64,000 nt of DNA from Fictibacillus nanhaiensis (GTDB lineage: Bacteria; Bacillota; Bacilli; Bacillales; Fictibacillaceae), in NCBI RefSeq assembly GCF_023715445.1, contig NZ_JAMBOD010000001.1, positions 558,001 to 622,000 of the forward strand, in the 5' to 3' direction. Of this stretch, positions 54,293-63,280 are shown in pieces; position 1 is the stretch's first letter, and every line of letters begins with the position of its first letter. Under the pieces are notes generated by a model. It made no database searches and was not told where the DNA came from. It worked only from the letters and a program-made list of their open reading frames with translations. Made by a program: the position numbers and the translations under genes.

Positions 54293-55358
54293 GTTGCAGT
54301 ATTTGAAAGCCATTGGCAAGAGTACTATCTAAAAGAAAAGATCGAATTGCCCTGTTCCTCCTATGCTCAACAGAGAAGGGATCCGTTTGTTGTGATTCTT
54401 TAAGGTATAAAAGTAAACCTTCTTTAAGCAAAAATTCACCCTGAACGTTAAAATCTATCTTTTGGACACCGTGTTTTTCTGCAGCATTTTCAACCTGGCC
54501 CCAGTTAACATGATAAGTAATATCCATTTCACCTGGATAAGATAAAGGATCATTCTCGATCTGATGTTTGTAATATCCGCGAATACTGCCGTTCTTTAAG
54601 CTTCCTTTATTCCATTCATCACTTTTATAGCCATAATCAATAAAGTAATAAACGGTGCCTGCTCTGGTCCATTCATAAATGGAATTCAGCCAGTTTAACA
54701 TTTGAAACGATACTTCCAGCTCGGAATCATTCTTTCTTGATGCAAAAAGATTTTCTAACTCCACCGTCAAATAAATGTCTTCGATCTTCTTAAATTTAAA
54801 TTCCAACTGATTTTCTTTTTTATTAAAAACGACTGTCTTCTCATACCAGCCATTCTCTCGGTTTTGAAAAATTCTTAAAGGAAAAGCATCCAAAACCTCA
54901 TTTGCAAAAATAATACCTTTAAATTCAGGATAATTTTCTTTAAGATCATCCAATGAAGATAATACCGTTACACTATGCCCATCTAATTCTTCCTGTAGCA
55001 ATTGACGGTGATAAGGACTTCTCTCAACGATAATATAAGTTATAGGGTGCTCATCACGATCTTCTTCCCACGCTGATAATACATGTTTTGCAAAGCGCCC
55101 GTTTCCTGCACCAAATTCCACAACCACAGGGTCTAGGCTATACTTCGAAATCGTATTAGCGAATACATTCGCCCAAATCTTTCCGAAGACGTCTGAAACA
55201 GAACTGGCTGTATAAAAATCGCCGTTTTTCCCTATCTTTTCATTTGTTTTCATGTAATATCCGTGTTCTGGATGATAGAGAGCATACTCCATGTATTGCT
55301 CTAAAGTCATCCACGAATGCTGCTCTAAATATTGTTTTACTATGGTTGTAATACCCAC
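54273..55358 (-). CDS. MidA-like SAM-dependent methyltransferase
   Basis: A 361-aa protein of the DUF185/NDUFAF7 (MidA) family. It shows GYYMKTNEKIGKNGDFYTASSVSDVFGKI near the start, the SAM-binding loop VVEFGAGNGRFAKHVLSAW, and IFANEVLDAFP. Mitochondrial relatives methylate an arginine of complex I; a bacterial substrate is not known. The start is a GTG at 55356-55358, three bases after the yqgX stop, so the two are probably one operon. Confidence 0.88.
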   Translation of the reverse strand: MGITTIVKQYLEQHSWMTLEQYMEYALYHPEHGYYMKTNEKIGKNGDFYTASSVSDVFGKIWANVFANTISKYSLDPVVVEFGAGNGRFAKHVLSAWEEDRDEHPITYIIVERSPYHRQLLQEELDGHSVTVLSSLDDLKENYPEFKGIIFANEVLDAFPLRIFQNRENGWYEKTVVFNKKENQLEFKFKKIEDIYLTVELENLFASRKNDSELEVSFQMLNWLNSIYEWTRAGTVYYFIDYGYKSDEWNKGSLKNGSIRGYYKHQIENDPLSYPGEMDITYHVNWGQVENAAEKHGVQKIDFNVQGEFLLKEGLLLYLKESQQTDPFSVEHRRNRAIRSFLLDSTLANGFQILQQKKRSV

Positions 55359-55361
55359 CCT

Positions 55362-55994
55362 TTAAAACCCGCCTAAGAAAGGATTCGAGTCCATTTCCAT
55401 CCCAATTGTCGTTTCAGGACCATGGCCAGAAAGTACAACTGTCTCTTCTGGAAGCTGCAGCAATTTTTCATGAATACTATTTAGCAGTGTTTTCTGGTCA
55501 CCGCCATATAGATCTGTTCTCCCGATACTTCCCGCAAACAACGCGTCCCCTGAGAATACAGCTCCTGCTCCTTTCAAGTAAAACGAAACACTCCCTGGAG
55601 AGTGTCCAGGGGTAGCGAGAACTTCAAATGAAAATGACCCGATTTTTAAGGTTTTATCACTATCCGATAACAAATGGCTTGCTGGTTTTGCCGTGATGCG
55701 GTGCCCAAAATGAATGGATCCGTTCTTTTTTGTATTAGTAAGCCAGTCCTGCTCCTTTTTATGAATATATAAGGGAAGCTTGTATCTATCTCTAACTGAA
55801 TCTACAGCGCCAATGTGGTCAAAATGAGCATGTGTCAGTAAAATGGCCAATGGTTTTAATTTAAGAGAATCTATGTGCTGAATAATTTTTTGGCCTTCAC
55901 TGCCCGGATCAATAATAATTGCTTCATTATTTGAATGATAAAGGATATATGTATTTTCTTGAACTGGGCCAACGGTAAGTTTCTTCCATCTCAT
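55362..55994 (-). CDS. yqgX: Metallo-beta-lactamase fold hydrolase YqgX
   Basis: A 210-aa glyoxalase II-like hydrolase with the metal-binding LTHAHFDHIGA, the second His in TPGHSPGSVSFYL, Asp in FSGDALFAGSIGRTDL and the terminal LSGHGPETTIGMEMDSNPFL. The substrate is unproven; YqgX has been linked to thioester metabolism in bacilli, which I treat as tentative. Confidence 0.92.
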   Translation of the reverse strand: MRWKKLTVGPVQENTYILYHSNNEAIIIDPGSEGQKIIQHIDSLKLKPLAILLTHAHFDHIGAVDSVRDRYKLPLYIHKKEQDWLTNTKKNGSIHFGHRITAKPASHLLSDSDKTLKIGSFSFEVLATPGHSPGSVSFYLKGAGAVFSGDALFAGSIGRTDLYGGDQKTLLNSIHEKLLQLPEETVVLSGHGPETTIGMEMDSNPFLGGF

Positions 55995-56071
55995 ATTTGT
56001 ACCTCCAATTTCAATTGCAACTTATTTCTTTCTATCTTACACTAAAATAGTCAAAAATACGGAGGAAAAGC

Positions 56072-56464
56072 ATGAAGGTTTGTCATGGATTAGAAAATTG
56101 CGCAGAGGGTGTTACTGTTATTGACCAAGACGGGGATTTTATAATTACTGATTTTAAAGGTGAATTGTCGGATGCCATTCCTCTGTTATTTATACAGCCA
56201 TATAAAACCACAATACTTCTAGAAGATTATGGATTCTTTTCTGAAAGTGGGAAATGTTATTTATATCTGGATATGATTTTCGCTTTTTCTATTAAGGATG
56301 GAGAAGAAAAACAAATAGATATGTTTCTTCTTCAACTGGAAGAAGAACTTATTGCTGAAGTTCATGATAAAGAGTTTATATATTTCGTTAGTGATCATAA
56401 TAGACCTCTCGTTCAAAAATGGGCAGCTTCTTATCAAGTAGGGATTGAATTCATATTGTTGTAA
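56072..56464 (+). CDS. Hypothetical protein, 130 aa
   Basis: I do not recognise this gene. It has a strong ribosome site (GGAGGAAAAGC before the ATG) and is a soluble mixed alpha/beta protein with many acidic residues (IKDGEEKQIDMFLLQLEEELIAEVHDKEF). It lies alone between divergent yqgX and the small yqgW and uses codons like its neighbours. Confidence 0.7.
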   Translation: MKVCHGLENCAEGVTVIDQDGDFIITDFKGELSDAIPLLFIQPYKTTILLEDYGFFSESGKCYLYLDMIFAFSIKDGEEKQIDMFLLQLEEELIAEVHDKEFIYFVSDHNRPLVQKWAASYQVGIEFILL

Positions 56465-56574
56465 ATGTTCACTCGACAAACAGAGATAAAACAAGTAAAA
56501 TAATACAAGGTTATACCTGTGTGAAAGCGTTATACATAGGATTGGATTACTCCAAAGCAAGGGGGCACAGAATA

Positions 56575-56760
56575 ATGGGATTAGCCATTATATTCGGCTT
56601 AGTAGCTATTTTAGCTGCATTGGGACTGTTACGTTCGTTAAAAATTAAAAACTTAATGGCTGCAGGCTTTGCGTTCTTAACGTTTGCTGTATTTGGCTGG
56701 TTTACAGTCATGACTGTACTTGACGTATTAGTTGGCAGCGGCGGATCAACAGGCCATTAA
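56575..56760 (+). CDS. yqgW: DUF2759 membrane protein YqgW
   Basis: A 61-aa protein with two transmembrane helices (about 2-20 and 27-50) and a GSGGSTGH tail, matching DUF2759 (YqgW), of unknown function. The ATG at 56575 lies nine bases behind AAGGGGG; a GTG-started extension upstream lacks a ribosome site. Confidence 0.85.
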   Translation: MGLAIIFGLVAILAALGLLRSLKIKNLMAAGFAFLTFAVFGWFTVMTVLDVLVGSGGSTGH

Positions 56761-56766
56761 AACTCG

Positions 56767-56798
56767 AAAAACCATCAGAATAAATTCTGATGGTTTTT
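56767..56798. terminator. Bidirectional terminator, yqgW and yqgT
   Basis: ACCATCAGAA / TTCTGATGGT perfect stem with A and T runs on either side, between convergent genes. Confidence 0.9.
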
Positions 56799-56808
56799 CT
56801 ATATGAGC

Positions 56809-58002
56809 TTACATATATAAACTGGCGAGCAAGATACCCCGTGTATCTTTATAAATCTCTTCAAACTGTTCTAATGGCAATGGGTTTACTCCGATTCCAA
56901 GTTCAATCGTAAATCCTGGCTTTCTAAACTCCTGAATAAACCAATCCTTGTATCCGGCGTAGCTGTCTACATACCTAATGGCTTTATATCCACTGACACG
57001 TTCAAATTCCTCTGCAATTTGTTTTGATAGTGGCATAGGTTCTTCCCCTTCAAAGCCCCAATATAGCTCCTTTCCTTGCGTATGAAGAGCTACCACCCTA
57101 TCAAAGTTATAATTTTCGGTTGCCTGAACCATTGCAATGGCTTCAGGTTCTGTTAATGGTTCTTTTCCGGGATAATCTCTAGATGCAGGCTGTTTAGGTT
57201 TCCTTGGCTGTTCAAGCTCCCACCTTGCAGGAAACTGATTATTCAGATCCACACCTCTAATATTGGCCTTCCATGCTGAAAAGTCTTTTTTTCCGTTGTT
57301 TAATTTTGATACAAAATCTTTTAATTCAGGATCTGGTGGGGGCCCATTTAAAACGAGGTCTACACCATCGGGATCAACCATCGGTATGGCAAGCAAAGTG
57401 GTATTTTTGTATAGATCGCCTGAAGAAACTTCATTTATCGAAGCATCGCAGGTTAAGGCTTGAGCATATTCGTTTATAAACTTCATGAGTATTCCCGTTG
57501 TGATCCATTCATTTCCGTGAAAAGAACCATTAATATGGACCTTTTTTCTTCCTTTTCCGATGATGAGCATATCAATTGGTTTTCCTTGAACTGAATTGCC
57601 TATCGTTTGTTTTTTGATAAAAGGATACGTTTGCAGTAATTGATCCATGTCTTGCATCAGCGCTTGACTATCATATTTTCGCTTTCCTTTTATACAAGGA
57701 AATGGTATGAGATAAGGGATATTGATTTCATCATTCACAAATATTTTCTTTGGATGGACTTCCGGGTTGAATAAATAAAGCGTATCAAGCGGTATATCTT
57801 TTTCCTCAGCGATTTTAAAGAATGTGTCACCCTTTTTAATCTTGTAGCGCTGAACAGCGACTCCAGGTATATTAATTTTTTGACCTGCTTCAATATTCCC
57901 AGGCATCACGTTGGGATTTGAATCTTTAATTAAAGTATAAGGGATAGACAAAAGTCTGGAATAGTACCAAAGCGAGTCCCCATTTCGAACGATGATTTCC
58001 AA
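56809..58002 (-). CDS. yqgT: Endopeptidase YqgT (LysM plus M14 zinc peptidase)
   Basis: A 397-aa protein with two LysM repeats (about 1-47 and 51-97) and an M14 carboxypeptidase domain. Zinc ligands are in INGSFHGNEWITTG and VVALHTQGKELYW, with the catalytic Glu in KPGFTIELGIGVNP. It resembles gamma-D-glutamyl-L-diaminopimelate endopeptidase I, which cuts spore or cell-wall muropeptides. No signal peptide is visible, as in the sporulation enzyme. Confidence 0.92.
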   Translation of the reverse strand: MEIIVRNGDSLWYYSRLLSIPYTLIKDSNPNVMPGNIEAGQKINIPGVAVQRYKIKKGDTFFKIAEEKDIPLDTLYLFNPEVHPKKIFVNDEINIPYLIPFPCIKGKRKYDSQALMQDMDQLLQTYPFIKKQTIGNSVQGKPIDMLIIGKGRKKVHINGSFHGNEWITTGILMKFINEYAQALTCDASINEVSSGDLYKNTTLLAIPMVDPDGVDLVLNGPPPDPELKDFVSKLNNGKKDFSAWKANIRGVDLNNQFPARWELEQPRKPKQPASRDYPGKEPLTEPEAIAMVQATENYNFDRVVALHTQGKELYWGFEGEEPMPLSKQIAEEFERVSGYKAIRYVDSYAGYKDWFIQEFRKPGFTIELGIGVNPLPLEQFEEIYKDTRGILLASLYM

Positions 58003-58184
58003 TTAGAGCCCTCCCTAAAAACGTCCTCTTAAAGATGTATGATACCTCTCTGTATATATGCATAAAGAAAACACGGCTGACAGTTATCCTTTATCCCTCA
58101 TCCTATGCTGCACTTATACTTTAGTCCTAACCTTTCTTACTGCTCCGTATATTCAGCAGTTAACATAGTATCTTTTTTAAAAGT

Positions 58185-58217
58185 AAAAAAAGCACTTAGC
58201 GGTAGCTAAGTGCTTTT
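58185..58217 (-). terminator. Terminator of the LTA synthase-like gene
   Basis: AGCACTTAGC / GCTAAGTGCT with a 4-base loop, followed by seven T on the minus strand. The rest of 58003-58184 shows nothing notable. Confidence 0.92.
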
Positions 58218-58223
58218 ACATGA

Positions 58224-60110
58224 TTATTTATTCTTTTTTGCTTTGTCTTTATCGTAAAAACGAAGCAAATCACCATAGATAATTCGGTCTGACATATCAA
58301 GCTCAGTTTTTGCACGTTCAGCATATGGTTCACATGCATTTTCTTCGCCTTCAATTGGTTCTCCAGTTGCTTTGTCGTAACATTTCCCATCTGTAAAGAC
58401 GTTATCCTTCGTAATATAGGAATTGTCGCGAAGTACTGCGAAATCTTCTCGTTCTTTAGAGAATAAGTCAGAACCTAATTGTATGTCACCTTTAGTGTCA
58501 ATCCCAAGCATGTGCAAGATCGTTGGTTTTAAGTCGATTTGTCCACCAACCGTATTCATAACTTTGCCTTTTTCACCAGGCATATGAATGATCAATGGTA
58601 CTTTCTGTAGTTGAGTAGATTCAAATGGAGTAATTTCTTTTCCTAAGAATTGACCCATTGCATCATTGTGATTTTCAGAAATACCATAATGGTCACCATA
58701 CATGATAAAGATAGAGTCTTCATATAATCCTGCTGCTTTTACATCAGCAAAGAACTCTTTAAGTGCATCATCCGTGTATCGTACAGTTGTAAAGTAACGG
58801 TTAACTGTCCCGTCATTTGAAGTCCATTCAGGAATCATTTCATCTTCTTCTTCCAATGTGAAAGGGAAGTGATTCGTTAAAGTAATATACTTTGTATAGA
58901 ATGGTTTATTCATCGCCTGCATTTCTTTCAAGTGAGGAATGGATTGTTTGAAGAAATCTTTATCTTTTAATCCCCAGCCGATAGAATTTTCAGGTGTGAC
59001 TTCAAAATCCTTTAATGAGTAATAACGGTCATAGCCGAAATTATCATACATGATATCACGGTTCCAGAAACTCTTGTTGTTGGCATGCTGTACAGATGAA
59101 TAGTAGCCGTTCTCTTTCAGGATTTCTGGCGTAGCATTATATTGGTTTTGAGAATGTGTAAAGAAAACTGCTCCACTTGGAAGCGGATATAATGAATTAT
59201 CTAGCAAGAATTCAGAATCAGACGTTTTCCCTTGCCCTGTTTGGTGATAAAAGTTCGGGAAGTAATAACTATCTTTAATCAAGTCGTTCATAAACGGTGT
59301 GATTTCTTTTCCGTTTACTGATTCATTAATAACAAAGTTTTGTGTAGATTCTACAGAGATAACAAAAACATTCTTGCCTTTTGCTTTACCGAACATTTCA
59401 GGGTTCGGTTCTTTGTAATTGGCACGTGCATAGTTTTCAATATCTGTAATTTCACTGCCATCAGCAAAAGCACGTTGAGCTTTCGCTTTAGATTGAATAA
59501 TTGAATCGTAAATATGGTAGTTGTATGAACCAATATTTTTAATCAGCATCTCACGGTCAAAAGTACGTGTTAATAACTGTGGACGCTCTGTTTCAGCTAT
59601 TCCAACGTTAACGATAAAGAATACGATCGCTGCTGCAAAAGTAAGTGTAATCTGTTTGCGTGAAGCACGAGCAGGACGGTAATCAGCACGTCTCATAAAA
59701 TAGGCTAAAATTACGATGTCAATAAACACTAAAACGTCTGTTGGCTGAATCAATTCAAAGACACTATTACCTAAATCACCCATGTTGCTTGTTTGAAACA
59801 AGACTGGAATGGTAATAAAGTCATTAAAGAATCTGTAAAATACCATGTTCGCATACATAACAAAACTCATGATTGCACTAACGGCAATAATCATTCTTCT
59901 ATGTGCTTTACCTTTAAAGTAAAGGGTAATACCTAAGAATAAGATGACCGAACTGATCGGATTAATAAATAGGATCAGTTCCTGAATTTTGTTGTCCATA
60001 GGCAATTCAAATGCTGTTTTATATACGATATACGTTTTAGCCCATAATAAAGCCATTGCAATAAAGAAAAACTTATAGTCAGCAAAAGCTTGTTTCATTT
60101 TTTCTTTCAT
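58224..60110 (-). CDS. yqgS: Lipoteichoic acid synthase-family protein (YqgS)
   Basis: A 628-aa membrane phosphoglycerol transferase. Five N-terminal helices (about 10-200) lead to an extracellular sulfatase-like domain with the catalytic Thr in [21 protein letters not shown] near its start, and metal/substrate residues in FIMYGDHYG. It transfers glycerol phosphate from phosphatidylglycerol in LTA assembly; YqgS is one of several LtaS paralogues. The ATG at 60108-60110 is nine bases after GGAGGT. Confidence 0.92.
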   Translation of the reverse strand: MKEKMKQAFADYKFFFIAMALLWAKTYIVYKTAFELPMDNKIQELILFINPISSVILFLGITLYFKGKAHRRMIIAVSAIMSFVMYANMVFYRFFNDFITIPVLFQTSNMGDLGNSVFELIQPTDVLVFIDIVILAYFMRRADYRPARASRKQITLTFAAAIVFFIVNVGIAETERPQLLTRTFDREMLIKNIGSYNYHIYDSIIQSKAKAQRAFADGSEITDIENYARANYKEPNPEMFGKAKGKNVFVISVESTQNFVINESVNGKEITPFMNDLIKDSYYFPNFYHQTGQGKTSDSEFLLDNSLYPLPSGAVFFTHSQNQYNATPEILKENGYYSSVQHANNKSFWNRDIMYDNFGYDRYYSLKDFEVTPENSIGWGLKDKDFFKQSIPHLKEMQAMNKPFYTKYITLTNHFPFTLEEEDEMIPEWTSNDGTVNRYFTTVRYTDDALKEFFADVKAAGLYEDSIFIMYGDHYGISENHNDAMGQFLGKEITPFESTQLQKVPLIIHMPGEKGKVMNTVGGQIDLKPTILHMLGIDTKGDIQLGSDLFSKEREDFAVLRDNSYITKDNVFTDGKCYDKATGEPIEGEENACEPYAERAKTELDMSDRIIYGDLLRFYDKDKAKKNK

Positions 60111-60444
60111 ATGTTCTCTGACCTCCTCAATCAAAAAGAACTCTGTGCTGTCACTTTTGAAATGTTTATTTTATACTCTTTCATATCCGCCTGTATCCAT
60201 CTGGAATGTAAATTACCATTTACAAAACCTTAACTTAAGGATTACATAAAGAGTATATTAACTCGTTTTGCACAAGAATTCAATACCCTAACGTACTATT
60301 TCAAGATTCTGACAAATAGGACGACAAAACTATATTAGTTTTACCCTTTTTTTTAATCCATAAACAATTAGACGAACCTCTGCCGAAAAAGTTTCAAAAA
60401 AAGAAAGAACCACTTAAAGGTGGCTCTCTATTTTCAAATAATAA
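60111..60444. other. Intergenic region between yqgS and glcK
   Basis: The roughly 330 bases are A/T-rich and hold the yqgS ribosome site, presumably its promoter, and the glcK terminator at 60396-60426. I see no other feature. Confidence 0.6.
60396..60426 (-). terminator. Terminator of glcK
   Basis: GAGCCAC / GTGGTTC (one G-U) around CTTTAA, with a T-rich run on the minus strand. Confidence 0.8.
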
Positions 60445-61404
60445 TTAAAGGTTGTGTTTTGCTAACCAAGCTCCTCCGATTACACCAGCATCGTTGCCTA
60501 AAGTAGCTACAGTTAGAGTTGCTCCCTCTGCCACTCGTGGAAGTGCAAATCGCTTAAATTGCTTTTCAAGTCTAGACATTAGTGTGCTGCCCGCTTTTGA
60601 AACTCCTCCCCCGATAACAATTTTTCCAGGGTTAATACCGTTAGAAAGATTTGCGATTACGAGTCCTAAATGAAATGTAACTTCGTTAAGAGTGTCTATT
60701 GCTGCATGATCTCGGTTTTCGGCTGCTTCAGCAACATCCTTTGCTTTCAGTTCACCTTTATTCTTTAAAATTTCATACAGAGATGAAGATGGATCATGTA
60801 AAACTTTTTCTTTTGCAATTCTTGCTATACCAGTAGCAGAAGCGATGGTTTCGATACATCCAGTTTTTCCGCAGTTACACGATGCACCGCCTTCAGGGAT
60901 GGATGTAATATGACCAATTTCACCAGCCATTCCATTCGTCCCATGGATAATGTGACCATTAACAATAATTCCGCCACCAACACCTGTTCCTAGTGTTACC
61001 ATAAGAAGGTTTCCTTCTCCGTCTCCAGCTCCGCGCCACATTTCACCTATAGCTGCAATATTTGCGTCATTGTCGACAGTAACAGTGAGACCTGTAGCTT
61101 TTTCAAGTTCATCTTTTAAGGCATAGTCTCTCCATCCAATATTAACGGCATGATAGATAAATCCTGTTTTCATATCAATAAAGCCAGGGGCTCCCATTCC
61201 CATTGCCGCTAATTTTCCGCGCGGTTCAGCAAGCTGCTCTAATTTAGCAAAAATAGATTCAGCAATGTTTTTAACGATATGTTTACCATCCTCTGATATA
61301 TTTGTCGGGATCTCCCACTTAGCAACAATATGTCCATCAAAGGTAATAAATGCTATTTTAATTGTCGTTCCGCCTAAATCTACACCTACCAGCCATTTTT
61401 CCAT
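60445..61404 (-). CDS. glcK: Glucokinase (ROK family)
   Basis: A 319-aa ROK kinase phosphorylating glucose. ATP loop GVDLGGTTIKIA, EIGHITSIPEGGASCNCGKTGCIETIAS with the zinc ligands (CxCGxxGCxE) and catalytic Asp in VTVDNDANIAAIGEMW are present. It follows yqgQ by 13 bases, as in B. subtilis. Confidence 0.96.
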   Translation of the reverse strand: MEKWLVGVDLGGTTIKIAFITFDGHIVAKWEIPTNISEDGKHIVKNIAESIFAKLEQLAEPRGKLAAMGMGAPGFIDMKTGFIYHAVNIGWRDYALKDELEKATGLTVTVDNDANIAAIGEMWRGAGDGEGNLLMVTLGTGVGGGIIVNGHIIHGTNGMAGEIGHITSIPEGGASCNCGKTGCIETIASATGIARIAKEKVLHDPSSSLYEILKNKGELKAKDVAEAAENRDHAAIDTLNEVTFHLGLVIANLSNGINPGKIVIGGGVSKAGSTLMSRLEKQFKRFALPRVAEGATLTVATLGNDAGVIGGAWLAKHNL

Positions 61405-61417
61405 TATGCTTCATCCT

Positions 61418-61609
61418 CTATTGTAATTTATTGTGTGCTGCACGAATAATTAGAATTGCCGTTTTGTATTCGTTTACATCAATCAGTTTTTGATTGTATA
61501 ATTCACGAACTTCCTCTTGAATTAATTCTAAATCCGCAGCTTGATTTCCTGTATAAATAATTGTTCCAAACCTTTTTAATAACTGCTGTATGTCATACAT
61601 TGTTTTCAA
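61418..61609 (-). CDS. yqgQ: DUF910 protein YqgQ
   Basis: A 63-aa helical protein (MYDIQQLLKRFGTIIYTGNQAADLELIQEEVRELYNQKLI) of the DUF910 family, always next to glcK; its structure is a small helical bundle and its role unknown. The start is probably the TTG at 61607-61609, behind AGGTGA; ATG at 61598-61600 is an alternative. Confidence 0.8.
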   Translation of the reverse strand: MKTMYDIQQLLKRFGTIIYTGNQAADLELIQEEVRELYNQKLIDVNEYKTAILIIRAAHNKLQ

Positions 61610-61680
61610 TTCTATCACCTACGTCATTATAACAAATATTCCGGGTTTGAATGCAAGCCTTTGCACATATTTTTATACAT

Positions 61681-61711
61681 AAAAAAAACAGCCTGGTTTA
61701 TTCCGGCTGCT
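61681..61711 (-). terminator. Terminator of the spoVAF-like gene
   Basis: CAGCCGG / CCTGGCTG-type stem with eight T on the minus strand. Confidence 0.85.
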
Positions 61712-61719
61712 TTAAATGA

Positions 61720-63183
61720 TTAACGATCTGGGTCTTTAGGATGCAGGACAACTGGTCTTCTGTTTTTCAATGGCATGGGTATTCTGAATATTACATCTCT
61801 GATCGCTTTATAGTTAAACGGGATAAAAGGCCACAAATAAGGAATATGAAAAGATTTAAACGATACAAAGAAAAGAACGGCGAGTGTAAATCCGATGATA
61901 TACCCCGGAACCCCTAATAGTGCTGTTAACGTTAATAGCGCAAGACGCAATAATCTGTTAGCTAAACTCAGCTCATAAGTAGGGGTTGCAAAAGTTCCTA
62001 TCGCGGCTATCGCTATATATAAAACAACTTCGTTCACAAACAAACCTGCTTCTATAGCAACTTGACCGATCACGATAGCAGATACAAGTCCCAGTCCTGT
62101 TGATACCGAGGTCGGCGTATGAATTGTAGCCATACGAAGCATATCCATTCCTAATTCGATGATGATAAACTGCAGAAAGAGTGGAACAACTCCGATCTCC
62201 TCAGGTCCAATAAAAGATAAATTGAATGGCAGCAATTCTTTATTAGTCGACAATAAATACCAAAGGGGCAAAAGAAAAATGGAAATCCAGACTGCCAGAA
62301 ATCGGACAAATCTTAAATATGCGCCAACGATTGGTTTTTGACGGTACTCTTCTGCATGTTGAAGATGATGCCAAAAAGTAGTTGGAGTAATAAGAACAGA
62401 AGGTGAACCATCCACAAACACAAGAACATGCCCTTCAAACAGATGTACAGCTGCTGTATCAGGCCGTTCTGTATATCTAACTAAAGGATAAGGATTCAAA
62501 TGCCTTCCGCATATAAATTCTTCTACTGTTTTTTCACCCATCGGGAGACCGTCTGTATCAATTTTTTTTAGAGAATCTTTTATGCGTCCCACTATATGCG
62601 GATCCGCTATGTCTTCAATATAAGAAATACAAATATCGGTTTTAGAACGCCTTCCGATACTCAAATACTCCATGCGCAATGACCTGTCACGAACTCTTCT
62701 TCTGGTCAAAGCGGTATTAAATATAATGGTTTCAACAAAACCGTCTCTTGCTCCTCTTACTACCCGCTCTACGTCAGGTTCTTCTGGTCCCCGAACAGGA
62801 TACGTTCTTGCGTCGATCTGAATAATCTCAGGAACTCCCTCAACAAGAAGAACTGTAGGTCCGCTGAGTACCCAGTCAATCCCCTGGTTTAGATCATCTG
62901 ATTTCGATATTTCAACATAAGGGATATATGTTTTCATCAATCTCAACAACGGATCGGGATCTAATTGCTCTGGCTCAAGGTCTGCGAGCAGTTTCATTAG
63001 ATAGTGTAGAATTTCATCTTTTACAAATCCATCGACCATGAATAACGCCATTCTTCTGCCTGCGTATTCTAGATCAAGATGGATGCAGTCAAAACTGATA
63101 TCAACACCTAATTGTTTCTTCATATATTGCACATTTTCGTCAAAATTGGTTGAAAGAGGTTGTTTTTTAGGCAGATATGACAT
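61720..63183 (-). CDS. spoVAF: Spore germination protein SpoVAF (GerA-family A subunit)
   Basis: A 487-aa GerA-type protein with a soluble N-terminal half (residues about 1-285, including YEISKSDDLNQGIDWVLSGPTVLLVEGV-like GerAA core) and about five membrane helices at 290-455. It matches SpoVAF in length and form. SpoVAF acts in germination ion release in B. subtilis, where it lies in the spoVA operon; here it is a single gene beside glcK-yqgQ and could be a paralogue. Confidence 0.85.
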   Translation of the reverse strand: MSYLPKKQPLSTNFDENVQYMKKQLGVDISFDCIHLDLEYAGRRMALFMVDGFVKDEILHYLMKLLADLEPEQLDPDPLLRLMKTYIPYVEISKSDDLNQGIDWVLSGPTVLLVEGVPEIIQIDARTYPVRGPEEPDVERVVRGARDGFVETIIFNTALTRRRVRDRSLRMEYLSIGRRSKTDICISYIEDIADPHIVGRIKDSLKKIDTDGLPMGEKTVEEFICGRHLNPYPLVRYTERPDTAAVHLFEGHVLVFVDGSPSVLITPTTFWHHLQHAEEYRQKPIVGAYLRFVRFLAVWISIFLLPLWYLLSTNKELLPFNLSFIGPEEIGVVPLFLQFIIIELGMDMLRMATIHTPTSVSTGLGLVSAIVIGQVAIEAGLFVNEVVLYIAIAAIGTFATPTYELSLANRLLRLALLTLTALLGVPGYIIGFTLAVLFFVSFKSFHIPYLWPFIPFNYKAIRDVIFRIPMPLKNRRPVVLHPKDPDR

Positions 63184-63249
63184 TTTTCACCACTCCTCTG
63201 CCTATCATCCTTCACTTTCTTCCTTCTTTTCATACCTGTATAATAAGAA

Positions 63250-63275
63250 AATCCCAGCCGAATGGCCGGGATTAA
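63250..63275 (-). terminator. Terminator of the M42 peptidase gene
   Basis: AATCCCGGCC / GGCTGGGATT stem with a T-rich tail on the minus strand. Confidence 0.85.
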
Positions 63276-63280
63276 TTTTA

